NCBI GenBank assembly: GCA_030123625.1
Contig: CP126121.1
Location: forward strand, 3,140,179 to 3,204,178
Source: Nitrospira sp.
GTDB lineage: Bacteria > Nitrospirota > Nitrospiria > Nitrospirales > Nitrospiraceae
Length of the DNA stretch: 64,000 nucleotides
Reading direction: 5' to 3'
Shown: one piece after another, positions 43,951 through 52,519 of the stretch
Position numbering within the stretch: position 1 is the first letter of the stretch
Layout of the letters: each line of letters opens with the position of its first letter
Notes under the pieces: generated by a model
Seen by the model: the letters and a program-made list of their open reading frames with translations, nothing else
Databases searched by the model: none
Told to the model about the DNA's origin: nothing
Program-made: the position numbers and the translations under genes

Positions 43951-45354
43951 ATGTGGAAGCTTCTCTATAATATAGGCCTTCTTCTGGCTTCTCCTGTAAT
44001 CGTGAGCGTTCTCCTGGCCAAGCCGCGTTGCAGGCCGGGATTTTTGCAGCGGATGGGGTTGGAAGAACGTTCATCTGGTTTGTTTAGTTTGTCTCGTTTG
44101 TTTGGTATTGTGAACTCACCAGACGAACCAAACCCACCAAACAAACAAAACAAACCAGAAAAACCAGTCATCTGGATCCACGCGGTGTCACTCGGTGAAG
44201 TGGCGGCGGCGGCTCCGCTTGTGAAGGCACTACACGAGCGCCATCCGGAGTTTCGCTACATCGTCACGACGGTGACTGAGACCGGACGCGAAGCGGTCGA
44301 ACAACGTCTAGGGGGCATCGCCGAACATCAATACGCTCCGCTGGATTTTCCCTGGGCCGTGGCCGGTATGGTTCGGCGCATGCGTCCAATGCTCTATGTG
44401 TTTGTCGAAACCGAAATATGGCCGAACCTACTGTGGACGTTACGAGAGCAGGATGTGCCCTCTGTGCTGGTGAACGGACGGTTGTCTTCCCGGTCGTTTC
44501 GCCGCCAGGACCTGCCCGTGATTCGGTCCTTCTATCGCTCGGTGCTTCAGACGTTGACTCTCTGTCTGACGCAATCCAATAGAGATGGAGACCGTCTGAT
44601 TGCGTTGGGGGCCGATCCCACGCGGGTTCATGTGACCGGCAATATCAAGTTTGATCAACCGTTGCCGAACGTCCGATCGGATGAGTCGCTTCGCCGAAAC
44701 TTAGGCATCGATGAGCACGAACAATTGATTCTCGCCGGCAGCACCCATCCCGGAGAAGAGGAATTGTTGGTTTTAGCTTACCGACAGATCGTGAAGACCC
44801 ATCCCTCAACGGTATTGATGTTGGCGCCGCGCCATATCGAGCGGGCGGAACGAGTCGAAGCGATGCTTCGAGAAGCAGGACTTGTCGTCCAGCGGAGGAG
44901 TCGGATTCGAGAGAAGCCATCCGGCCCGCGCGTGGTCATTTTGGATACGAGAGGAGAGCTGTCTCGCGTGTATCGAGAAGCTGCGGTGGCTTTCGTCGGC
45001 GGGACACTGGTGCCAGTGGGTGGGCACAATTTGTTGGAACCGGCTGTGTGGGGCACACCCGTCATGTTTGGGCCCCATACGGACCATTGTGCCGAGGTCG
45101 CGACGCTCTTATCCGAGGCCGGAGGAGGTCGCCGTGTAAGGGGCGTGGAGGACCTTGTTGCCTCTCTTGAAGAATGGTTAGGTCAGCCTGAAACTCGATA
45201 TCGGGTGGGGCAGGCTGCAAGACAGGCGGTGCTGGACAATCAAGGCGCGCTTACACGGAGCCTGGAGCTCATTGAAACGTGCCTCCGTGCAGCCCCTTCG
45301 TATTCTCATTCAAATGTGACGACAGGGCCGGGGCCTCTTATGGCAAAACCCTAA
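43951..45354 (+). CDS. waaA: Kdo transferase WaaA (KdtA)
   Basis: 467 residues. The membrane-anchored N-terminus (LYNIGLLLASPVIVSVLL) is followed by GT30 motifs: IWIHAVSLGEVAAAAPLV, TVTETGREAVEQR, VFVETEIWPNLLW, VTGNIKFD, LAGSTHPGEEE, LMLAPRHIERA, and GGTLVPVGGHNLLEPAVWG. It adds Kdo to lipid IVA. Residues 39-73 do not fit the family: they are encoded by a palindromic repeat (SSGLFSLSRLFGIVNSP then a Pro/Asn/Lys-rich run) inserted between the N-terminal helix and the first core strand. The frame is kept. Confidence 0.95.
   Translation: MWKLLYNIGLLLASPVIVSVLLAKPRCRPGFLQRMGLEERSSGLFSLSRLFGIVNSPDEPNPPNKQNKPEKPVIWIHAVSLGEVAAAAPLVKALHERHPEFRYIVTTVTETGREAVEQRLGGIAEHQYAPLDFPWAVAGMVRRMRPMLYVFVETEIWPNLLWTLREQDVPSVLVNGRLSSRSFRRQDLPVIRSFYRSVLQTLTLCLTQSNRDGDRLIALGADPTRVHVTGNIKFDQPLPNVRSDESLRRNLGIDEHEQLILAGSTHPGEEELLVLAYRQIVKTHPSTVLMLAPRHIERAERVEAMLREAGLVVQRRSRIREKPSGPRVVILDTRGELSRVYREAAVAFVGGTLVPVGGHNLLEPAVWGTPVMFGPHTDHCAEVATLLSEAGGGRRVRGVEDLVASLEEWLGQPETRYRVGQAARQAVLDNQGALTRSLELIETCLRAAPSYSHSNVTTGPGPLMAKP
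44065..44170 (+). repeat. In-frame palindromic repeat, family R4, in waaA
   Basis: About 106 bp. It begins GAACGTTCATCTGGTT, the same 16 bases as at 47558. The left arm is rich in TTTGTTTGG and the right arm in CCAAACAAA, giving an imperfect hairpin. Length keeps the waaA frame open. Confidence 0.75.
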
Positions 45355-45355
45355 C

Positions 45356-46411
45356 ATGGCGTTCTTGCATCCTGGACAGCCGGTCCGTAAAGGGCTTTAC
45401 TGGGTTGCCTGGTTATACGGCTTCATCATCCGATTTCGGCTGTGGTGCTATCGAAAAGGTTGGTTGACGACGACACGGTTGCCTTGTCGTGTGGTGAGCG
45501 TGGGCAATCTTACGGTCGGAGGCACGGGAAAAACTCCCATCACCATTCTCCTGACGGAATGGTTGTCGGCCAAAGGGCGGAAGGTGGCGATCTTGAGCCG
45601 GGGGTACAAACGGATGAGCAAGGCGCCCCGTCTTCTCGTGTCCGACGGATCACGAACGTTGGTGAGTCCGTCGGAGGCCGGGGACGAGCCGTTTCTCATG
45701 GCTCAACGTTGCCCACAGGCGATTGTCGCGGTAGGAGCCGATCGAGTTGCGTTAGGGCAATGGGTGTTGGAACGGTATCCCGTCGACTGCATCGTTTTGG
45801 ATGACGGCTTTCAACATCGGTCGCTTCATCGTGATGTCGATCTTGTGCTGCTGGACGCCACCGATGCCGCAGGACTTGACGCGCTCTTTCCGGCGGGAAG
45901 ACTGCGGGAACCCTTACAGGAACTGAATCGAGCGAGTGCGGTCATGATTACCCGTGCCGATTCGCGTCAGGATGTGGAGGAGATCTATGGCCGATTGCGA
46001 GCGATCGGCAGTCCATATGAAGAGGCCATTGAGGTTGTGTTTCGACCACAGTCCGTTCTGTCGATCGTTTCGGGTGAGCCACACTCGGTTGAATGGTGCA
46101 GAAGAAAAAAGGCATGGTTGGTCAGCGGCATTGGAAATAGCCGATCATTCCGTCGATCAGCCGAAACGACGGGGGTTGAGATTCTCGGTGAGACCGCCTT
46201 TGAAGACCATCATGGTTATGACCATGGTGATATTGAGAAGATTCGCGCCGCTCTACAAGCCACCGGGTGCGAGATCGTTCTGACGACCGAGAAGGACGGA
46301 GGGAAGCTGCTCCCCTTGCTCATGCCGAGCGACTCCTGGTGGATGCTTCGTCTTGGGACGGACGTCGTGCGCGGAAAAGAGCGGCTGTGGAGTCTGGTTT
46401 TGGGAAGGTGA
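45356..46411 (+). CDS. lpxK: Tetraacyldisaccharide 4'-kinase LpxK
   Basis: 351 residues. LpxK phosphorylates the 4' position of the lipid A disaccharide. The P-loop SVGNLTVGGTGKTPITILL lies near residue 50, followed by LSRGYKR, GDEPFLMAQRCP, VLDDGFQHRSLHRDVDLVLLD, FPAGRLREP and ILTTEKDGGKL-like VLTTEKDGGKLLPL. It starts 1 base after the waaA stop, so the two are coupled. Confidence 0.97.
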   Translation: MAFLHPGQPVRKGLYWVAWLYGFIIRFRLWCYRKGWLTTTRLPCRVVSVGNLTVGGTGKTPITILLTEWLSAKGRKVAILSRGYKRMSKAPRLLVSDGSRTLVSPSEAGDEPFLMAQRCPQAIVAVGADRVALGQWVLERYPVDCIVLDDGFQHRSLHRDVDLVLLDATDAAGLDALFPAGRLREPLQELNRASAVMITRADSRQDVEEIYGRLRAIGSPYEEAIEVVFRPQSVLSIVSGEPHSVEWCRRKKAWLVSGIGNSRSFRRSAETTGVEILGETAFEDHHGYDHGDIEKIRAALQATGCEIVLTTEKDGGKLLPLLMPSDSWWMLRLGTDVVRGKERLWSLVLGR

Positions 46412-46426
46412 GAGAAGGCAGCAGGA

Positions 46427-46489
46427 GCGGGACAGGCGAGACAAGCGGGAGTCGCGAGAGGAGCGTCCCGCATTTCTCGCTTGTCTCGC
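46427..46489 (+). repeat. Palindromic repeat, family R5, copy A
   Basis: Nested inverted repeats: GCGGGAC (46427-46433) with GTCCCGC (46465-46471), and GCGAGACAAGCG (46436-46447) with CGCTTGTCTCGC (46478-46489). The 18 bases GTCCCGCATTTCTCGCTT (46465-46482) recur at 52920-52937. It lies between lpxK and the heptosyltransferase gene. Confidence 0.7.
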
Positions 46490-46513
46490 GAGTCGCGCGA
46501 CGTGTGGAGATCT

Positions 46514-48337
46514 ATGCGTAGAGGTTTGCCTCGAAAAATTTTGGTGCGGGCGCCGAATTGGATCGGTGATGCCGTCATGTGCGAGCCGGCTGTCCAGGGG
46601 CTTCGGTCTCTGTTCCCCGAGGCGGAGTTGGCGATGCTCGCCAAACCCGCGGTCGCGGAACTATTCCTTTCCCAGCCGGGGCTTCATAGCGTGCTGGTGT
46701 ACGATGACAAGAAGGCTCATGCGGGGATTTCAGGAAAGTGGTCGCTGGGCGGTATGTTGCGACGGCACCGCTTCGATTTGGCGGTACTGTTTCAGAACGC
46801 GTTCGAAGCCGCATTTCTTACGTGGCTCGCCGGGATCCCAAGGCGATATGGGTATGCCACGGACGGAAGGGTCTTCTTTTTGACCGAACCGGTCGCTGTT
46901 CCCAACGGCTCGGTGCCGGTGCATCAAGTCGAGTACTATTGGAACTTATTAAAACCATTGGGACTGGCCGGTGGAGCTCCTCTCCCTACGCTGTTCGTTT
47001 CGGCAGACGAGAAACGAACGGTCGACGTACGGCTCGCTTCAGCCGGTATCAGTCCGTCGGATCTTATTATCGGTATCAACCCCGGATCGACCTACGGCAG
47101 CGCCAAACGTTGGTCACCCGACCGATTCGCCGAAGTCGCGAAGCGACTTGTGCGGCGATTGGAACAGGCTGAGAGCGCGCATGTCGCAGTGGTCATTCTG
47201 GGAGCGAAGGGAGAAGAATCGCTGGGAAAAGACATTGCGGCTCGGGTCGGCGGACGGTCGGTTGTCTTATCCGGCGCGACAACCATTCGGGAACTCATGG
47301 CGGTGGTGAAGCGTTGTCGCGTGCTGATGACGAACGATACTGGACCGATGCATATTGCGGCGGCTTTCGGTGTGCCGGTTGTTGCGGTGTTCGGCCCCAC
47401 GGACTGGCGCACCACCGCTCCCTACGGGCAAGCACGGTCGATTGTGCGGGAAGCCGTAGATTGTGCACCTTGCCTCCTCAGGGAATGCCCGATCGATCAC
47501 CGTTGCATGACTCGCATCCCGGTCGACCGGGTGTATGAAGCGGCCGTGGAGCAAATAGAACGTTCATCTGGTTCGTCTGGTGAAAAGAGAGCGGATACCA
47601 ATGAGAACAACAAGAGAAACCAAACAAACAAGACAAACCAAACAAACCAGACAGACCAGAACATTCTTTCCGGCTACACCATCTTTCTCGATCGAGATGG
47701 AACGCTCAACCCAGATCCCGGCTACATCAACTCACCCGATCAGTATGAATTGTTTCCCGGGGTGCCTGAAGCGCTCGCCAGACTGAAGCGGGCCGGTGCC
47801 CGATTGATCGTGGTCACCAACCAATCAGGAATCGCGCGAGGATTTTTGACGCCTGAGGACCTCGCTGCCGTGCATATGAAACTCACGCGTCTCCTCGAGG
47901 CTGCAGGTGTGTCACTTGACTCCATCTATTTCTGCCCTCACCATCCTGACGACGGTTGCGACTGTCGAAAGCCGAACCGTGGGATGATCGACCAAGCGGT
48001 GCGGGAATGGGGAATGAATCCCGGTCGATCCTATCTGATCGGCGACCACATCCGCGATATCGAGTTGGCGAAGAGAATTGGGGCGCGGAGTGTTTTGGTA
48101 ACGACAGGAGTCGTTTCCACGCAGGAGGCGGAAAGTCTGAAAGCCTCGGAGCCGGCTCCGGATTGGATCGCGTCCTCGCTGGAGGAGGCCGCCGACTGGC
48201 TGTTGGCCGATGCAAGCAAGTTGTCCGTACAGATCCGCGAACGTCAGCCCGCATTATTCATGCCGGTTCGTAACGAAATCGCGCAGTCGCGTGGCGAGAC
48301 GGGCATGCGGAGTCCCGAGGAACCGAGGCATACTTGA
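46514..48337 (+). CDS. waaF-gmhB: Heptosyltransferase II fused to GmhB phosphatase
   Basis: 607 residues in two parts. Residues 1-345 are a GT9 heptosyltransferase (ILVRAPNWIGDAVMCEPAV, GINPGSTYGSAKRWS, TNDTGPMHIAAAFGVPVVAVFGPTDWRTTAPYG) that adds heptose to the LPS core. Residues 388-550 are the HAD phosphatase GmhB (FLDRDGTLN near 392, zinc cluster CPHHPDDGCDC near 474, GDHIRDIELAKRIGA), which makes heptose 1-phosphate for ADP-heptose. The linker (349-383, Asn/Thr/Lys-rich) comes from repeat R4, and the last 29 residues plus stop from repeat R2. GGAG lies 6 bases before ATG 46514. Both activities serve the same pathway. Confidence 0.94.
   Translation: MRRGLPRKILVRAPNWIGDAVMCEPAVQGLRSLFPEAELAMLAKPAVAELFLSQPGLHSVLVYDDKKAHAGISGKWSLGGMLRRHRFDLAVLFQNAFEAAFLTWLAGIPRRYGYATDGRVFFLTEPVAVPNGSVPVHQVEYYWNLLKPLGLAGGAPLPTLFVSADEKRTVDVRLASAGISPSDLIIGINPGSTYGSAKRWSPDRFAEVAKRLVRRLEQAESAHVAVVILGAKGEESLGKDIAARVGGRSVVLSGATTIRELMAVVKRCRVLMTNDTGPMHIAAAFGVPVVAVFGPTDWRTTAPYGQARSIVREAVDCAPCLLRECPIDHRCMTRIPVDRVYEAAVEQIERSSGSSGEKRADTNENNKRNQTNKTNQTNQTDQNILSGYTIFLDRDGTLNPDPGYINSPDQYELFPGVPEALARLKRAGARLIVVTNQSGIARGFLTPEDLAAVHMKLTRLLEAAGVSLDSIYFCPHHPDDGCDCRKPNRGMIDQAVREWGMNPGRSYLIGDHIRDIELAKRIGARSVLVTTGVVSTQEAESLKASEPAPDWIASSLEEAADWLLADASKLSVQIRERQPALFMPVRNEIAQSRGETGMRSPEEPRHT
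47558..47662 (+). repeat. In-frame repeat, family R4, in the waaF-gmhB linker
   Basis: Starts with the same 16 bases as the waaA copy (GAACGTTCATCTGGTT), then diverges, and ends in AACCAAACAAAC/ACCAGACAGACC units. It encodes residues 349-383, of low complexity, without breaking the frame. Confidence 0.7.
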
Positions 48338-48430
48338 AACAGTATGTCGAGGTTGCGAGGGGCGAGCCTGCCCACCGAAGTCGCAGCAGCGAATCCGCGA
48401 TTGCAGCAGAAGCGTTCATGAATAATGGGG
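48248..48430 (-). repeat. MITE-like element, family R2, copy B
   Basis: 183-bp element in reverse orientation to copy A, with ends CCCGCATTATTCATG and CATGAATAATGGGG and the shared 43-bp block at 48331-48373. It overlaps the 3' end of waaF-gmhB, whose stop (48335-48337) is inside the element. The 138 bases from the element to the methyltransferase hold no gene. Confidence 0.82.
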
Positions 48431-48568
48431 CTAATTCGCACGGCCGTGACGGATCGTGGAGACGGAGGAGCCACGGTCGGCCCTTGTGTCGGCTGGAAAG
48501 CCGGGGTAAGTTGTGAGCGGAGAATGTGATGCCTATAGGAGTCGGCTGTGTTCCATAGAGGAGAAAAG

Positions 48569-49570
48569 ATGACAGTGAGCCGGCAAATGAACGTTTGTTC
48601 CATTCCTTGTAACCTTTGTGGCGGTGCCGAGGTGTCGATTCTTTCGAACAGAAGCCGAAGCGGGAAGCCTCTACGGACCGTCATTTGTCAGGCCTGCGGG
48701 CTCGTGTGGTCGGACCCACGCCCTCATGAAGCCAGGCAGTTTTATGAGGAGGAATATCGCCTCTCCTATAAACGCGCCTATAGCCCGAAGCCGAAGCATA
48801 TTCTCCGTGCGGGCCATGTGGCCTTATCGCGATTCGAAAAGATCGAGCAGTTGTTGTCGAGCCGGAAAGCCGTCCTGGATGTCGGCACAGGCGGAGGAGA
48901 ATTCGCCTATCTGCTCCAATCGTTGGGACATCGTGTGAAGGGGATTGAGCCGAATAGAGGATATGCCGACTATTCCATACGCGAATATGGGCTCACGGTT
49001 CAGGTCGGGTTCGTGCAAGATGCGGCGTTTGTACCGGACTCATTCGACACGGTGACGATCTGGCATGTACTCGAACACACGGAAGATCCGGGTTTTATTT
49101 TAGCCCTGCTCCGGTCCTGGCTTAAACCGGACGGCATACTTGTCGTGGAAGTTCCGAATGTGGAGGCGACGTGTCAGGCTCCTCGCAGCACGTTCCACGA
49201 AGCCCATCTCTATAATTTCAATGTGGTGTCCTTGCGCAGGTTGGCCAAGAAACACGGGTTGTACGAAGTCAAGCATCTGCTCTCTCGCGACGGTGGAAAC
49301 ATCACGATGTTCCTTTCTCGCATGGAGCCGCTGGTCCAAGATCGTTATCACGCCTCGATTCCCGGCAACTGTGAATGGATCTCGAGGATCGTGCATCAGC
49401 ACAGCAACGTGCGACGCCACTTGACGCCGCTGCCGTACCTACGGGCTTGGCAGCGCCTCTGCCGATCACTCCAGGAGATGCGTGAAACGGCGAACGAGCG
49501 GGGCGGCAAGGCACTGCTCGACGCGCTCTATTCTCCTCGGCTGCAGCTCCATTCCGTAGGGCGGCCATGA
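48569..49570 (+). CDS. SAM-dependent methyltransferase with zinc-ribbon N-terminus
   Basis: 333 residues. Two CxxC pairs (CNLCGG near residue 12, CQACG near 38) form a zinc ribbon. A class I methyltransferase follows: motif I VLDVGTGGGEFAYLL, FDTVTIWHVLEHTEDP, and LKPDGILVVEVPN. Such proteins are common in surface polysaccharide loci and are thought to methylate sugars or lipids; the substrate is unknown. AGGAG lies 5 bases upstream of the ATG. It begins the second envelope block after the R2 repeat. Confidence 0.88.
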   Translation: MTVSRQMNVCSIPCNLCGGAEVSILSNRSRSGKPLRTVICQACGLVWSDPRPHEARQFYEEEYRLSYKRAYSPKPKHILRAGHVALSRFEKIEQLLSSRKAVLDVGTGGGEFAYLLQSLGHRVKGIEPNRGYADYSIREYGLTVQVGFVQDAAFVPDSFDTVTIWHVLEHTEDPGFILALLRSWLKPDGILVVEVPNVEATCQAPRSTFHEAHLYNFNVVSLRRLAKKHGLYEVKHLLSRDGGNITMFLSRMEPLVQDRYHASIPGNCEWISRIVHQHSNVRRHLTPLPYLRAWQRLCRSLQEMRETANERGGKALLDALYSPRLQLHSVGRP

Positions 49571-49591
49571 GGAGATTCAGACCGTGCAAGG

Positions 49592-50734
49592 ATGAATGAG
49601 GGGCGTTCTCTTCCTTGGTCTTCAGTCTGTGACGAACGGGGTCCGCTGGAAGGTTGTTCGGTGCCGTCTGTCAACCATCTCGATGATCGTTCCTCACCAC
49701 CGTTGAAGAACGCGCGCATCCTGTTGATCAAGCCCAGTTCTCTTGGGGACATCGTTCACGCATTTCCGGTCGTGTCGGCGATCAAAACACAATGGCCGGG
49801 ATCGCATATTACATGGGTGGTGAAGCGCCGGTGGGCCGACCTTGTCGAGCGGGCGGAAGGAATCGACCGTATCTGGCCGATCGACATGACGGTAAAGAGT
49901 TGGATCAGAGAAGGCCGGGCGCTGCGCGCACAGCGGTTTGACCTCGCCATAGATTTACAAGGACTGTTCCGCAGTGCCATCTTGGCACGCCTCAGCGGTG
50001 CACCGATGCGTATCGGGTTCGCGAATGGGAGGGAAGGAAGCCCATGGTTCTATACCCAACTTGTCCCGGTTCCCAATCCCGATATCCATGCCGTCGATCG
50101 ATATCTTTCGGTTGCCGCGGCATTGGGAGTATCCCTGCCGGAAAAACCGCGATTTGAGTTCAGATTACCGGAAAGGGACATGGCGGCCGTTCGGGAGCTC
50201 TGCCGGCGCAAAGGCTTTTCGGTGGACAAGCCGTGGATCGCGGTAAACATCGGGGCGCGGTGGCCGACAAAGCGCTGGCCGCTGGCGTCGTTCGCCGCCG
50301 TCGTGGATCGGCTTCACGAGGCACATCATGATCCGGTCGTCATGATAGGAGGTGCGGATGAACGCGCCTTCACGAATAAGTTGAGAACTCTGACGGACCG
50401 GCCGTTCATCGATCTGAGCGGCGATATCCCATTGGGGTGCTTGCCGGCACTGCTCTCGAAAGCGACTGCCATGGTCACAAACGATTCCGGACCAATGCAT
50501 ATCGCTGCTGCGCTTGGAGTTCCGGTGGTCGCGATATTCGGACCCACGAGTGCGGCGCGGACTGGACCGTATGGAGGCGGCCATCAGGTACTGGCCAGTC
50601 GGATCTCTTGTAGCCCTTGTTTCAGTCGTGTCTGTCGACACGATCCTGAATTGGAATGTCTTCATCTCATTCAGCCGATTCAAGTGGTCGAGGTGATACG
50701 GCCGCTGTTGTCGGCTCACGTACCATGTCCATGA
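49592..50734 (+). CDS. GT9 heptosyltransferase (WaaC-like)
   Basis: 380 residues, GT9. ILLIKPSSLGDIVHAFPVV opens the N-terminal domain; AVNIGARWPTKRWPLASFAAV, MIGGADE, and TNDSGPMHIAAALGVPVVAIFGPTSAARTGPYG form the donor domain. The opening motif is typical of heptosyltransferase I (WaaC), which adds the first heptose to Kdo. The start is unsure: ATG 49592 lacks spacing from its purines, and GTG 49661 has GGAAGG 7 bases upstream and would remove a non-conserved 23-residue lead. It overlaps the next GT9 gene by 10 bases. Confidence 0.9.
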   Translation: MNEGRSLPWSSVCDERGPLEGCSVPSVNHLDDRSSPPLKNARILLIKPSSLGDIVHAFPVVSAIKTQWPGSHITWVVKRRWADLVERAEGIDRIWPIDMTVKSWIREGRALRAQRFDLAIDLQGLFRSAILARLSGAPMRIGFANGREGSPWFYTQLVPVPNPDIHAVDRYLSVAAALGVSLPEKPRFEFRLPERDMAAVRELCRRKGFSVDKPWIAVNIGARWPTKRWPLASFAAVVDRLHEAHHDPVVMIGGADERAFTNKLRTLTDRPFIDLSGDIPLGCLPALLSKATAMVTNDSGPMHIAAALGVPVVAIFGPTSAARTGPYGGGHQVLASRISCSPCFSRVCRHDPELECLHLIQPIQVVEVIRPLLSAHVPCP

Positions 50735-51747
50735 ACGTCCTGATCGTTCGCCCGGACGGCATCGGCGACGTCCTGCTCTCTCTGCCTGTGGCGACCCAAC
50801 TCAGGCGGCTTGTGCCCGGGATCACAATCGGGTTCCTCACCAGCCCTACCGTCGCGCCCCTTCTCGATCGCCATCCCGACGTGGATTATGTGCGAACGAT
50901 TCGCCTCACAGACCCCTTTAAGGAACTCCGTCTCGCCTTTTCACAGGGAATTGAAGCCGCGATTTTTTTGAAGCCGTTTCGTCGTCTGATGTGGGCCGCA
51001 TGGGTGGCCGGCGTACCAATTCGAATTGCAACGGGGTACCGTTGGTATAGCCTGTTGGCCAATCGTCGTATGTATGAACATCGCAGTGAATTTTTGAAAC
51101 ATGAATCAGAGTACAACGTTGACATGTTGAAAGGCTTGGGGTTGAGCCCCCAGCCGATACGTCAGCCGGCGCTCACTCTGACCGAGACCGAACGGGCCGC
51201 CGGTGCATCTCGGTGGTCTGGCTTGCCGAACCCTCGCATCGTCATCCACCCTGGCGGTGTTTCTGCGCGCCGATGGAGCCTTGAGCATTATCATGGCCTG
51301 GCCGTGACGTTGGGAGAGCGGGGGTACGGCGTCGTGCTGACAGGCAGCGATCAGGAACGAATTGAGTTTGGAGGTCAACTGCGCACGACAGTCCCTCCAT
51401 CGGGGATAAGAGACCTTATGGGTAAGCTGCCGCTCCGAGAACTCATGGGGCTGATCGCCAATGCCCATGTCGTCGTCTGTGGAGCGACAGGACCCGCTCA
51501 CTTGGCGGCAGCTCTTGGAATTCCCACCGTCACCTTGTTTGACCCTCGGCGAAACAATTTGCCGGTAAGATGGAAACCGCTTGGGCTGGGAGCATTGCTG
51601 CGGCCGGATGTTCCCACTTGTGAAAAATGTATCGGAGAAACTTGTCCTTATTGGGATTGTCTTGATCGGTTCACCGTCGCGAAAGTGACCGCTGCAATCA
51701 ATAAGGTCCTGGAAAATCCTTCTCCTCTCACCATTCTTCACCTATAA
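50725..51747 (+). CDS. GT9-family glycosyltransferase
   Basis: 340 residues, a second GT9 enzyme. MNVLIVRPDGIGDVLLSLPVA opens it; VIHPGGVSARRWSLEHYHGL and CGATGPAHLAAALGIPTVTLFDPRRNN give the nucleotide-sugar side. It has four Cys in CEKCIGETCPYWDC near the C-terminus. It is more divergent than its neighbour, so the sugar and acceptor are unknown; a core heptose is the likeliest. It starts within the end of the upstream gene. Confidence 0.88.
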   Translation: MSMNVLIVRPDGIGDVLLSLPVATQLRRLVPGITIGFLTSPTVAPLLDRHPDVDYVRTIRLTDPFKELRLAFSQGIEAAIFLKPFRRLMWAAWVAGVPIRIATGYRWYSLLANRRMYEHRSEFLKHESEYNVDMLKGLGLSPQPIRQPALTLTETERAAGASRWSGLPNPRIVIHPGGVSARRWSLEHYHGLAVTLGERGYGVVLTGSDQERIEFGGQLRTTVPPSGIRDLMGKLPLRELMGLIANAHVVVCGATGPAHLAAALGIPTVTLFDPRRNNLPVRWKPLGLGALLRPDVPTCEKCIGETCPYWDCLDRFTVAKVTAAINKVLENPSPLTILHL

Positions 51748-51832
51748 GTCAGAGTGTAAGGATAACTCTCCGGGTCGCTCTTGACTCCGAGCCGCTTCTG
51801 TGTTCATATCCTGAACGTTCGGTTCTAACTAT

Positions 51833-52420
51833 ATGAATCTCCAAGGACAACGAGATCTTCTCCTCTTGACCGAGGTGGAGCGAGACGGTGCGGTTACACA
51901 ACGGTCTCTCGCGACAAAGCTAGGGGTTGCTCTGGGTTTGACCAATCTTTACCTTAAGCGGTTAGCGCGGAAGGGTTATATCAAGATAACCACCATTCCC
52001 TCACACCGGGTTCGATATTTACTGACTCCGCAAGGGTTTGCCGAGAAATCCAGACTGACCTACCTCTATATGGAGTATTCCCTGTCTCACTACCGCGATA
52101 TGCGCGCGCGGCTACGAGAAACGCTGTCTCAGGCGGCCCAAAATGGAACGAAACGAGTCGTCATCTATGGAGTCGGTGAATTGGCGGAGATGGCTTATCT
52201 GTCGCTCCGAGAAATGCAGATGACCTTAGTTGGATTTGTGGATGATGATCGGCAACAGGCATTCTTATCCTATCCGGTCTGGCCGCCGGAAGTATTGAGT
52301 GAATGGGAGTTCGATGCGGTATTGCTCGCGGATATTGGACAGACGGCACGGCACCGCGAAATATCGGAGCAGCATCATGTTCCAGAAGCGAAAATTCTAG
52401 CGCTCGGTCCGTCGGTCTAA
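51833..52420 (+). CDS. Winged-helix regulator with Rossmann-type sensor domain
   Basis: 195 residues. Residues 5-75 form a MarR-like winged helix (LLLLTEVERDGAVTQRSLAT, GLTNLYLKRLARKGYIKI, YLLTPQGFAEK). Residues 105-190 carry a Rossmann-like fold with RVVIYGVGELAEMAYLSL and VGFVDDD, resembling the N-terminal domain of PglD-type sugar enzymes. The combination suggests a regulator that senses a sugar nucleotide or similar ligand. It lies at the border between the core genes and the polysaccharide cluster, a fitting place for a local regulator. This role is an inference. Confidence 0.85.
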   Translation: MNLQGQRDLLLLTEVERDGAVTQRSLATKLGVALGLTNLYLKRLARKGYIKITTIPSHRVRYLLTPQGFAEKSRLTYLYMEYSLSHYRDMRARLRETLSQAAQNGTKRVVIYGVGELAEMAYLSLREMQMTLVGFVDDDRQQAFLSYPVWPPEVLSEWEFDAVLLADIGQTARHREISEQHHVPEAKILALGPSV

Positions 52421-52519
52421 AGCGTGTGAAGGATCGTTGATTTTTTCCGTTCACTGTAAGTGAGAGGGCGAAGCTGTGTCCGCCAAGCGCGCGATAAGCG
52501 GGACTTGCCGAAAGAGCGA

